This document shows positions 58,001 through 64,000 of a stretch of 64,000 nucleotides of DNA, one piece after another. The stretch is from an uncultured Bacteroidales bacterium. Its GTDB lineage: Bacteria > Bacteroidota > Bacteroidia > Bacteroidales > Paludibacteraceae. Position 1 is the first letter of the stretch. Every line of letters starts with the position of its first letter. The position numbers and the translations under genes are program-made. Under the pieces are notes generated by a model. The model was given only the letters and a program-made list of their open reading frames with translations. It did no database searches and had not been told where the DNA came from. The stretch spans positions 54,824 to 118,823 of the forward strand of contig CADCEV010000012.1 in NCBI GenBank assembly GCA_902800525.1, in the 5' to 3' direction.

Positions 58001-59295
58001 TTCTCGCCCTCTACTACAATTTCTTTAGCAGCAACTTCGGCATTCAGTTTTACATTCCCAAATGCTAATCCCTCTTCTGGATCAACAGAAACGCCCGGTT
58101 GAGGTGCACTATAGGTAACCTCGATCCCTGCCATGCGGTTTGTAGCGCCAAAAGAAATCTTCACAGTTTGTGCCTCTCCTGTCCATGTTTTTGTTTCTGA
58201 ATCATAGTTCCCTTTATCAGCCGATACACTTCCTCCCCAAGAAGCTCCAGAAGATGGCTCTAAAAGCACTATTTTCGTTATATTATAGCCGGAAGGGACT
58301 GAAATAGCCGCATATGAACCATTGTAATATCGAACGTAATCGGCATCAATACGAGGTTTTGTTCCGCTTGTACACCACGTTTCCACTGTGACATCGTGTT
58401 GAGTTAGTGTTACGGCTTCCGAAATTGTCGTTTGAGCATCAACACCATATTCGGTACTATTCAAGTCCACCGTATATGTACCGGGAACTATAGTATGAGG
58501 AGATACTGTGATGTTTACATCTTTATTTCCAACGATTGTGCCTTTAGTTGCTGTAACGTTAACAGATGTTAAACCTAATGTTAGTGCGCCTGCCGGGGTA
58601 TAGGCCCAATCTACAATGGAAGTAAGATCTTCTTCGCTATCATCATCATAACTTCCAGTTGCAACAAGTCCTGTTGGATCAAATGTTTCTCCAACTTCAT
58701 AATCTGTTTTGTCAGGAGTTCCAGAGATTGCGATTGAAGTTAAAGTTGCACTACTCGTCTCTTCATATGTTACGCTAATGGACTTAATATACAAAGCGCG
58801 AGAACCATCAGTAAAAGAGATTATAATTTCGCCAGAAGAGGTTCCCGTTCCTGATTTGGCATTCACAGTAGTCCACTTTGCCGTAGCAGTAGAAGCAAGA
58901 TAAGTCTTTCCTCCTACAGTAATAGATACCTTATGTGCGTTGTTATAACTACTACATTCAACAGATACAGACTTAATTGTACCTGGAATTTTCGAAGTTG
59001 AGAAGGTTATATTCTCGACTCCTCCATTCTTTCCAAGTTGAATACAGTTAGAAGTAAATCCAACATTGTCTGCGCCACTCTTGAGAGTACGACTGTAACT
59101 CCACTGATAACTAACAGTTTTACCCTCATCTTGGGTAATAATATTACCATTCGCAGTTCCATTAACCGCTGAAATGGTAGAACCAAGAGCTCCAGAACTT
59201 GCTGTCCAAGAGACAGTAACATCTTTCGCCCACACATTTCCCAGACTGAATGCCATCAGCATTAGCAGGGAGAGAAATAGTTTAAATTTTCTCAT
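54979..59295 (-). CDS. 5' part of a frameshifted giant secreted protein
   Basis: A 1438-aa frame with a signal peptide (MRKFKLFLSLLMLMAFSLGN, then VWA). Its modules include an N-terminal beta domain (23-180), Big_3-like Ig units (ISGTPDKTDYEVGETFDPTG near 188), a discoidin- or pectate-like beta region, an Fn3-like unit near 640 and a Listeria-Bacteroides repeat near 750. A chitobiase C-terminal-like unit is near 995 (GTIYYTLDGTDPTTESTPYT), an OB-like DUF5689 unit near 1060 (FLGDISVTGVVSEIV), and tandem Ig-like modules with TVGKTYTLPTLT run to the frame end. The frame then reads NELGLGYYLQ and stops, while the other frame continues the module. It lacks the tail until joined with 53352-55010. 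Confidence 0.78.
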   Translation of the reverse strand: MRKFKLFLSLLMLMAFSLGNVWAKDVTVSWTASSGALGSTISAVNGTANGNIITQDEGKTVSYQWSYSRTLKSGADNVGFTSNCIQLGKNGGVENITFSTSKIPGTIKSVSVECSSYNNAHKVSITVGGKTYLASTATAKWTTVNAKSGTGTSSGEIIISFTDGSRALYIKSISVTYEETSSATLTSIAISGTPDKTDYEVGETFDPTGLVATGSYDDDSEEDLTSIVDWAYTPAGALTLGLTSVNVTATKGTIVGNKDVNITVSPHTIVPGTYTVDLNSTEYGVDAQTTISEAVTLTQHDVTVETWCTSGTKPRIDADYVRYYNGSYAAISVPSGYNITKIVLLEPSSGASWGGSVSADKGNYDSETKTWTGEAQTVKISFGATNRMAGIEVTYSAPQPGVSVDPEEGLAFGNVKLNAEVAAKEIVVEGENLTSDLTATSSNTDVFTVAVKEGDSLEPDAGAVIASLVVTPITAAYGDFSENITISGGGLTEGIVVPVTMHVGGIVTVTNVPSFDFGEIYQGADPTDYKKSFHLHVENLTANKELRVNCAVGFTADPYSPTADENGVVDTDVYVYPTSTDEKGTLSEKIIDVRCTGNREFSDYEVGEMSVTIIDAPSCSLLEKPTLDNENTWASYDNAQLAWTAVANASQYLVNVTEHEGDPKITNLKTSSLTTSILNTKVNTRYDYTIMAVGDGTDYCEEGNPVLEGYFTTADYPAATLTLSENGVERALPGSHKLNDVVALPTEVETTIPEKTFVGWSTVEIAKTDVKPAYLEPGAEFTFNATSNKLYAVYASGHGALDEWQVTTEVKAGDVVVFSTIPSYTTNDMKTNGSFGTYTYMNATASTYNADKSKITSLASGALQYTVGGNADDGWTLTNEGQYLYIKAAKQIGLQNEEFKWSISFNNETKVATVTGTLSETDYTMFYNYNKGSDRFNVYASKGSMDEVSLYKHVVGDATWNGYTTSGPKKLANPTFSVEAGTYTETKSIELNAADGTIYYTLDGTDPTTESTPYTAAIALDSYGSYTIKAIAIDGDNKSEVVSATYGINIPFETVSDLFAYIATKKAFLGDISVTGVVSEIVTEYSTEHSNITFNISDTGAESEAQFQSYRGVGEGIAEVVAVGDKVTITGEYTLYGTTHELKQGNVISNRVAAVVKSVVISGTATNTEYYYNDDFSFKGLTAKAIYNTGYEKDVTSEEGLVWAADPDKVTATGDVNVTATYGGKTSDAKVVAVTKQLRELTDEQLAWSADAATAYTVGKTYTLPTLTKATISNEEDHEGEISIVAAGSTVIKAAFAGNDEYAAKEVSYTLTVYAPATVVVTGEATKTEYFYSETFSLAGLGAKATYADETEYEIPAEEITWAPAEAPAITANTNIEVTATWQGITSDVKNVAVTKQLRTITDEQLAWSAAEAKAYTVGKTYTLPTLTNELGLGYYLQ

Positions 59296-59353
59296 AATGT
59301 TAAATTTTTAAGTTAATAAAAAGTTAATTTGTATATTTGGTTTGATTTTACCT

Positions 59354-59745
59354 TTATAACACTTTTTTCAACTCCTTGATTCGTTCGGGATTCATCTCCG
59401 TAAATGCAAATAGTCTTTTTCCGGCATATTAGCACTATTTACTCTGTACCCCACAGATAATATGGCGTCCAGATTATAAAACATCGTACGATACTTTTTT
59501 CCATCTGAGGCAGTATTTTCCAAAATGGAAATAACTGAATTTTTATCAAGTTCTCCCTCTCGGAATATATTTGATAGATGCTTGGATATGGCAGGTATCT
59601 GTACTCCGAACAGAGTTGCTATTTGTTGCTGCGTCAGCCAAACCGTCTCGTCAGCGAGCTGTACATCCAGATGCACAGCATTATCTGCGCTGCTGTACAC
59701 TACCACATTTCCCGTGCTATTATATGTCACTATTTCGTTTGGCAT
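59354..59745 (-). pseudogene. Decayed RhuM-family protein gene
   Basis: The first 104 residues match the N-terminus of RhuM virulence-family proteins (LADETVWLTQQQIATLFGVQ, AISKHLSNIFREGELDKN, YNLDAILSVGYRVNS), which normally exceed 300 residues. After RVNSAN the frame runs out within 12 codons (stop at 59392). In another frame just downstream a C-terminal remnant is readable: GKRLFAFTEMNPERIKELKK, then VL and TAA (59356-59354). So the middle, probably about 200 codons, is deleted with a frameshift. RhuM proteins have a KilA-N-like/ORF6N-related DNA-interacting N-terminus, often on mobile DNA. Its promoter (60124-60155) and leader remain. Confidence 0.75.
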
Positions 59746-59850
59746 TATTGTTCAAAAAAATATATTAATTCGTGTTCGCGAGCTACAAATTGTTTTTAAT
59801 TGTTGATAATTTTTGACCTTCTAAAAAATGTTTTTTCATCGGATTTGGAC

Positions 59851-59865
59851 ATCACAATTTGTGAT
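59851..59865. promoter_or_regulatory. Palindromic operator-like site, copy 1 (RhuM leader)
   Basis: ATCACA-ATT-TGTGAT is followed by GACCCCATGTAAATCAGCG. The same arrangement recurs at 61023-61037. It lies in the long leader of the RhuM remnant. Confidence 0.6.
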
Positions 59866-60123
59866 GACCCCATGTAAATCAGCGAATTAGACTCTTCTTT
59901 CGTCAGTCGAAACATAAAATCTTGCTATTTCCGCTTTCTTTGTCATTTAAGTAGTATTTTTAACAAAAAGAAACAAAACCTTACAATGGTTCTGTTTCAT
60001 AATGCGCGTTACATATCCCCTACGGTGGTGAGACCGGAGGCAAAATGCTGATATACTGTAGTTTTGTTCATACAAAAGTAGTGTCTTAACTGTTGGTACT
60101 TTTCTACATTTTCAAATTTAGTG

Positions 60124-60155
60124 CAAAGTTACAAAATATCTTTGATATTTGCAAA
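60124..60155 (-). promoter_or_regulatory. Promoter upstream of the RhuM remnant
   Basis: Minus strand TTTG (CAAA at 60152-60155), 20-bp spacer, TAACTTTG (60131-60124). The leader to the RhuM ATG would be about 370 bases; that stretch (59866-60123) holds no gene I can support. Confidence 0.68.
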
Positions 60156-60171
60156 TATTTTTGCAGAAATT

Positions 60172-60212
60172 TTTATTTTGTATGCGAAATCGCTGTTTTA
60201 TGAGTTTCTTAA
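60172..60212. repeat. 41-bp direct repeat, copy 1 (with about 60950-60990)
   Basis: TTTGTATGCGAAATCGCTGT followed by TTTATGAGTT occurs here and again as TTTCGTATGCGAAATCGCTG with TTTTATGAGTT 778 bases on. Together with the paired operator sites it shows that the RhuM leader region and the 47-aa gene region derive from a duplicated or recombined segment. Confidence 0.8.
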
Positions 60213-60237
60213 ACTTTCGCGCCCTCATCCTTCATAA

Positions 60238-60275
60238 TCATCAGCAGGGAGAGAAATAGTTTTAGTTTTCTCTGA
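60238..60275 (-). repeat. Fragment of a secreted-protein gene start
   Basis: The minus strand reads AAACTATTTCTCTCCCTGCT, then GATGATTATG. This nearly copies the signal-peptide coding bases (LFLSLLM) of the giant protein starting at 59295. It is out of any gene here, so it is a broken duplicate of that 5' end. Confidence 0.75.
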
Positions 60276-60289
60276 ACTGCGGAGACAAT

Positions 60290-60781
60290 TTATCCCTCAT
60301 CATGTTCTACGATATAATCATGAAATACAGCAATTACATGATTGTGCTTCGGATGATCTTTTCGCAAAATGATACTTGAGAAATATTGCACATTATCTAA
60401 GGTCATCTGCTCATTATACATCGTATATGACTTATTGTGCATATACGTGTTAAACCAAATTCGGAACAATCTATCGCGTGAAGCCTGACGTTTATCTGCC
60501 GTATCGCATATATATAACATCACCGGCTCTTTCTGCGCAAAGAATTCCTCTATAATCACACGCACCGTCTCAAACACATTATTGTCTTGCCCAACACTTT
60601 TGCCGGCAGAAGCAATTAGAAAGAACTGAAAAACGCCATCTTCCAAAAACGAAGTATCTGGCACAAAGCCCACAGAATAGGTAATCCCGTATTTTGTAAC
60701 AAAGGTAAAGATACTACTATCCACCTGTTTTACAGGATACGGAGCACGGATATTAATCGCCTCTGCAGAAAGAACAATCAT
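60290..60781 (-). CDS. Uncharacterised 163-aa protein (DUF6169-like), second gene of a coupled pair
   Basis: A 163-aa cytoplasmic protein (TFVTKYGITYSVGFVPDTSF near 27, FFLIASAGKSVGQDNN near 53, MLYICDTADKRQASRDRLFR near 88, HNHVIAVFHDYIVEHDEG at the end). It resembles the Bacteroidales DUF6169 group from memory; this is tentative and no function is known. Its ATG overlaps the stop of a 47-aa gene in an ATGA junction, and both follow one promoter with a palindromic operator in the leader. That layout is like a two-gene toxin-antitoxin or regulatory module, but nothing in the protein itself proves toxicity. Confidence 0.65.
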   Translation of the reverse strand: MIVLSAEAINIRAPYPVKQVDSSIFTFVTKYGITYSVGFVPDTSFLEDGVFQFFLIASAGKSVGQDNNVFETVRVIIEEFFAQKEPVMLYICDTADKRQASRDRLFRIWFNTYMHNKSYTMYNEQMTLDNVQYFSSIILRKDHPKHNHVIAVFHDYIVEHDEG

Positions 60782-60921
60782 AACACAACTTGCATTTCAG
60801 GATGCTTAGCCATAATCTCTCTTACGCGAGCCTCAAACTCTTTTCTCATACCGACCATGCGGCGCTTTGCTGCTAACCGCTCCTCTTCTGAATTAAATTT
60901 AACCGGTTCAAAAGTATACAT
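60778..60921 (-). CDS. 47-residue charged protein, first gene of the pair
   Basis: ATG at 60921, TGA overlapping the next ATG (60781-60778). The product is MYTFEPVKFNSEEERLAAKR, then RMVGMRKEFEARVREIMAKH, ending PEMQVVL. It is largely helical and rich in Arg, Lys and Glu. A clear purine-rich ribosome-binding site (AAAGGAGA) lies 7 bases upstream, rare in this window and strong support for translation. Small size, charge and coupling to the 163-aa gene fit an antitoxin or a small regulator; this is inference. Confidence 0.75.
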   Translation of the reverse strand: MYTFEPVKFNSEEERLAAKRRMVGMRKEFEARVREIMAKHPEMQVVL

Positions 60922-61022
60922 ATTATTTTCTCCTTTCTCTTTAATTTTTATTTCGTATGCGAAATCGCTGTTTTATGAGTTCCTTATTTAAGTTTCCCGG
61001 TAGTTGATCTTTAATTTGAGGG

Positions 61023-61037
61023 TATCACAGATTGTGA
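61023..61037. promoter_or_regulatory. Palindromic operator-like site, copy 2
   Basis: ATCACA-GAT-TGTGAT is followed by CCCCCATTGTAAATCAGCG. It lies about 40 bases downstream of the predicted start of transcription of the 47-aa/163-aa operon, where a bound protein would block elongation. Confidence 0.62.
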
Positions 61038-61073
61038 TCCCCCATTGTAAATCAGCGTTTTTGAAATCCGCTG

Positions 61074-61105
61074 CAAAGTTAGTAAAAAAAAATGACATGT
61101 GCAAA
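61074..61105 (-). promoter_or_regulatory. Promoter of the 47-aa/163-aa operon
   Basis: Minus strand TTTG (CAAA at 61102-61105, context GACATGTGCAAA), 20-bp spacer, TAACTTTG (61081-61074). Confidence 0.7.
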
Positions 61106-61256
61106 TATTTTAATTAAAAATTAAATTTATTTTGTTTTTAGTTCAAAACGGATCCAAGATGCACACAACATAAAATTCTGATAAGCATATGATAAGCACT
61201 CAATTAGTACTTAATTAGCATCAAATTAAGAAAAAAACAATTCGGGATCCCTAAAG

Positions 61257-61300
61257 ACCCGCGAAATACCCGCGAAATACCCACGAAATACCCACGAAAG
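61257..61300. repeat. 11-bp tandem repeat
   Basis: Four units of ACCCGCGAAAT, the last two with ACCCACGAAA. Nearby lie two CACCATAGGA units (about 61360-61379) and two AAAACGAT units. The rest of 61106-61390 has no gene I can support. Confidence 0.85.
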
Positions 61301-61392
61301 CCCCGAGTACGGGGAAAAACGATATAAAAACGATGTCAAACCAAAAGACAGCCATACAATCACCATAGGATCACCATAGGACAAGAGCAAAA

Positions 61393-61425
61393 AAAAGGGC
61401 GAAAAGTACTATTTTTCGCCCTTTT
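61393..61425 (-). terminator. Terminator of the 633-aa secreted protein gene
   Basis: A perfect 13-bp stem (AAAAGGGCGAAAA 61393-61405 with TTTTCGCCCTTTT 61413-61425) with a T-run on the minus strand. An AT-only inverted repeat (TATATATAC/GTATATATA, about 61430-61453) lies between it and the stop. Confidence 0.85.
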
Positions 61426-61471
61426 ACTATATATATACTATGTATATATATACTTTTTGCTCAATTTTCGC

Positions 61472-63373
61472 TTAACGAATAACTGCGCCGGTAACGTCAT
61501 ACTTAACGCCGTTCTTGATAATAACGAGTTGTCCGTTCTCGAAAGTCTTGAAGGTCTTGGTCTCGAAAGCGGTGTTGTCAATAGCGGTAGGATCTTTTGC
61601 CTTTTCCAAAGAGATATTACCCAGAGCTACGTTACCGGAAGATTTCTCGGTATAGATCCACTTGATGTAACGAACACCGGATTTGATATCAATTTTTTCA
61701 GTAGCAACATCACCCAACTCGGTATAAGCTTTCAAATCGGTATAGTTCTCACCATCAGCCGATGCTTGCACCTTGAAGGTACCGCCGGAGAAGCTATTAC
61801 CTTTGATATCGAAAGATAATTGACCAGCATCTTCATTAAATTGAAGGATCAGGTAATCACCTGTACCATTAAATTTCAGTTTCGGAGAAGAACCATAATC
61901 TGAATCTAAGCCGGACTGAGTAAGTCCCTGAGTCTCATCAATATCCGCCTTTCCGCCATCGAACTCGAAAGGCAGCGTAGCATAAGCGGGAACGAATTTA
62001 GCTTGTTGGATTGTTACCAACTCAGAGTACACTTCGCCCACGTACACTTTGAGGTAAGCTACACGTGCCTCGGATTCTTCCGTTGCAGCAACTGTAAATT
62101 TAACATTCTTTTCTTCATCAAAAGAAGTAGTCAACCAAGCATAGGTAGCCGGAGTAGTGCCGTCTTCCTCATAGAAAGCAACAGCGGCAGAAGAAAGGTC
62201 AGCGATATTGTTATAAGTTACGTCAATAGTGCCGGAAATACCCGCGGCAGGTGCGTTATAAGAGGTGGTAGGGATGATGATAGCTATTACAGCAGGAACA
62301 TTGTATGTCAATTCCGTCCATTTCCAAGTCGAGGAAACTGGAATGATCTCCCATTGTTCGTTATACAAAGTCCATGTTCCTTGGATAGTACCGGATACAA
62401 CGCCTCCTATATTCCACGCTGCCGGAACCTCATCCGAGTTATAATAAATTTCAACATCTTTTCCAGCGGCTTTCACATTCAAGAATAAACCTTGACGTTT
62501 GTCACTTTTATTTACAAAAATATTTGTGATTTCTACTTCGCTAAAGGAAACAGTCACCTTGGTATCCGTAGCCAAACCAGCAGCAACGAGTTCTTCAATA
62601 GAAGCGTATACAGGAGCCTTGGTAAATTTCTGTGTAGCAATATTACTCTTTTCCTCTCCTTTGATAGCAATAGCTTTCACTGTAGCCGCTTCCGACAATT
62701 TGATAGCGAGACCTAAATATTCGGTAGAAGCAGCAGTCGGATCAGTGCCATCGAGGGTGTAGTAAATTTTAGCACCTTCCGTCTTGCAAGAAAGCGTAAC
62801 AGACGTTGACTCAAAGAACTCAGCCTCACCGTCAATTACAGGAGTAGCAACAGCGGAAGCCGCAGTAGTAGTTACAACTACATCCCAGATACGAACAGCT
62901 CCTCCAGCAGTAATATAACCGGTAGTCAAGCCTAATGAGGAAGCATCAATGGTTACTGAAGAAGCGCCTGTTCCGGAAACGACTCCTGAACCTGCCGCGG
63001 AGGTATTTTCCTTTGCGCTGAAGAACAAAGTTGCTGTGTTTGAGCCACCGTCCATAGGTTGTGAGGTGTTGGAAACAGTCATTGTGATAGACTGAATTGG
63101 CTCTTCCAGATCAGGGATTTGAATATAATATGCTGTATTACTTGCATATTTTTTGATTTGGAGGAAATGCTGACTCGATGTCGCTTTACTGTGCTGGTTC
63201 TTGATTGCGTAGGCTTTCCAAGATCTGTTAGCACCGTCCTTAATTGTCCATTCTTGATAACCGCTAGCGCCGGAACCGGCGGCAACAATGTTTGCATTGG
63301 TCAGAGAATACTCGCCGGCCATCATGCTTCCTGCAAAGAGGAGAGCGGTGAAAAGAGAAAAGATTTTCTTCAT
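61472..63373 (-). CDS. Secreted multi-domain protein with chitobiase-like unit and conserved tail
   Basis: A 633-aa protein. The signal peptide ends near 19 (LFAGSMMAG). An N-terminal beta domain spans 20-170 (YYIQIPDLEEPIQSITMTVS). A chitobiase C-terminal-like unit lies near 190-250 (GAKIYYTLDGTDPTAASTEY, TVKAIAIKGEEKSNIATQ), an OB-like DUF5689 unit near 265 (KVTVSFSEVEITNIFVNKSD), then a BACON-like Ig unit near 365-460 (VKFTVAATEESEARVAYLKV). A carbohydrate-binding-like beta domain near 500-595 precedes the tail (NGQLVIIKNGVKYDVTGA, ending IR). The domain set is the same as in the frameshifted giant protein. Likely exported by the Type IX route; ligand unknown. Region 63374-63496 upstream shows no clear promoter. 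Confidence 0.82.
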   Translation of the reverse strand: MKKIFSLFTALLFAGSMMAGEYSLTNANIVAAGSGASGYQEWTIKDGANRSWKAYAIKNQHSKATSSQHFLQIKKYASNTAYYIQIPDLEEPIQSITMTVSNTSQPMDGGSNTATLFFSAKENTSAAGSGVVSGTGASSVTIDASSLGLTTGYITAGGAVRIWDVVVTTTAASAVATPVIDGEAEFFESTSVTLSCKTEGAKIYYTLDGTDPTAASTEYLGLAIKLSEAATVKAIAIKGEEKSNIATQKFTKAPVYASIEELVAAGLATDTKVTVSFSEVEITNIFVNKSDKRQGLFLNVKAAGKDVEIYYNSDEVPAAWNIGGVVSGTIQGTWTLYNEQWEIIPVSSTWKWTELTYNVPAVIAIIIPTTSYNAPAAGISGTIDVTYNNIADLSSAAVAFYEEDGTTPATYAWLTTSFDEEKNVKFTVAATEESEARVAYLKVYVGEVYSELVTIQQAKFVPAYATLPFEFDGGKADIDETQGLTQSGLDSDYGSSPKLKFNGTGDYLILQFNEDAGQLSFDIKGNSFSGGTFKVQASADGENYTDLKAYTELGDVATEKIDIKSGVRYIKWIYTEKSSGNVALGNISLEKAKDPTAIDNTAFETKTFKTFENGQLVIIKNGVKYDVTGAVIR

Positions 63374-63496
63374 AATTACATGAAATTTAAAGAGTTAATG
63401 AAAGAATTTGTTTTTGTTTATATTTTGAATCTCAAAATAAATCCGAATGAGTTCCTATTCTGGTAAATAGGTTGCTGTACTGGATAGAATACATCT

Positions 63497-63760
63497 TTAG
63501 CTCAAAATTTGCTTGAACATTTCCTCCGCACTATCGGCATGATATACGCGCCCATTTCGCGCATCCTCACGCGCCTCTACAAGCGCATTGACTGTTTCTT
63601 CATTGAAATACTCTCCCGTTTCAGGATCCATCAAGAACGGCTTCTCCTCTTGTGAAGAAACAAGCCAATCCATAGCTTTAGCTATGGCCTTGAAACGCTT
63701 TACATCTGCTTTAGGGACGCTAATCGTGAATGGACGGTATTCTACAACAGCAGTATTCAT
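63497..63760 (-). CDS. Small antitoxin-like protein
   Basis: An 87-aa protein from the ATG at 63760 (MNTAVVEYRPFTISVPKADV). An open frame from 63811 exists but would begin upstream of the predicted mRNA start. The N-terminal strand plus helices (KRFKAIAKAMDWLVSS) and the C-terminal NEETVNALVEAREDARNGRV followed by FKQIL look like a RelB/DinJ- or Phd-type antitoxin with a toxin-binding C-terminal helix. No toxin gene lies downstream (only 123 bases to the next gene), so it may be an orphan. The call is from shape and composition. Confidence 0.6.
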   Translation of the reverse strand: MNTAVVEYRPFTISVPKADVKRFKAIAKAMDWLVSSQEEKPFLMDPETGEYFNEETVNALVEAREDARNGRVYHADSAEEMFKQILS

Positions 63761-63780
63761 ACAGTTTTCAAAATTTGCTG

Positions 63781-63812
63781 CAAAGGTACAACAAATTTTT
63801 GACATATACAAA
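63781..63812 (-). promoter_or_regulatory. Promoter of the antitoxin-like gene
   Basis: Minus strand TTTG (CAAA at 63809-63812, context GACATATACAAA), 20-bp spacer, TACCTTTG (63788-63781). The remaining 63813-64000 shows no gene I can support. Confidence 0.72.
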
Positions 63813-64000
63813 TTTATTTGACATTTTTTTCAAAATTGATTACGAATTATAGGACGGCGAATTGAGCGAATTAAGCGAATTTTTCTTTAAGTCAACAATT
63901 AATTTGAAATGAAATATTTTTAATATTTTCTCTTTTGAGTGCTTTAACTCGTCAGAGTTGTGGAGTTTGTGGATAAAAACTATCCGAAAGCTCGCTTGCG

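Overview
The window reads as chromosomal DNA of a Bacteroidales bacterium, probably a gut, rumen or oral lineage. The evidence is the promoters (TTTG, a 20-bp spacer, then TAnnTTTG), the rarity of Shine-Dalgarno sites, a Type IX secretion protein (PorQ) beside cmk and ispH, a MurF-Alr fusion gene, DUF4301 and DUF5063 proteins, and many large secreted beta-sandwich proteins. I cannot name the species.

Layout. 1-3.4 kb: two secreted adhesin-like proteins. 3.4-12 kb: a DUF4301 gene divergent from a kinase / glycosyltransferase / SpoIID / THUMP-like methyltransferase run, then an ABC ATPase and a MurF-Alr gene on the minus strand. 12-13.9 kb: an AAA-DUF4143 ATPase behind three 32-bp iterons, then a lipoprotein. 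14-18.5 kb: a secreted discoidin protein, an AbiE toxin-antitoxin pair and a non-coding stretch with a nested inverted repeat and a gene remnant. 18.5-24 kb: secreted pectinesterase, porQ, cmk, ispH. 23.9-31.3 kb: 4-alpha-glucanotransferase, a flippase-like membrane protein, a helix-hairpin-helix outer-membrane protein, tRNA-Met and an OmpA/LysM protein. 31.5-37 kb: pta-ackA, cytoplasmic alpha-amylase, UbiA prenyltransferase, maf. 37-46 kb: parC with a 55-aa membrane protein, dprA, a VanZ-like protein, upp, a coiled-coil protein, DUF5063, a 3'-5' exonuclease and alkaline phosphatase. 46-59.3 kb: three very large or medium secreted modular proteins, one of them frameshifted. 59.3-64 kb: a decayed RhuM gene, a 47-aa/163-aa gene pair, another secreted protein and an antitoxin-like gene.

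How the parts fit. Eight secreted proteins (nine reading frames) carry the same roughly 35-residue C-terminal tail, and PorQ of the Type IX system is encoded among them. They look like cargo of one export and attachment route. Starch and pectin use is suggested by the CBM26-like modules, GH77, GH13 and CE8 enzymes, with carbon leaving through Pta-AckA as acetate.

The most unusual layer is small repeats. Heptanucleotide tandem repeats (ATTCACA, ATTGTAA, ATTAAAA, ATTGAGA types) fill gaps inside operons, supply start and stop codons, and lie in frame inside genes. A separate family of 20-40 bp C-rich/G-rich palindromes lies in frame inside at least four coding sequences. Divergent promoter pairs share a 16-bp TTTG-N8-CAAA palindrome as their overlapping -33 boxes.
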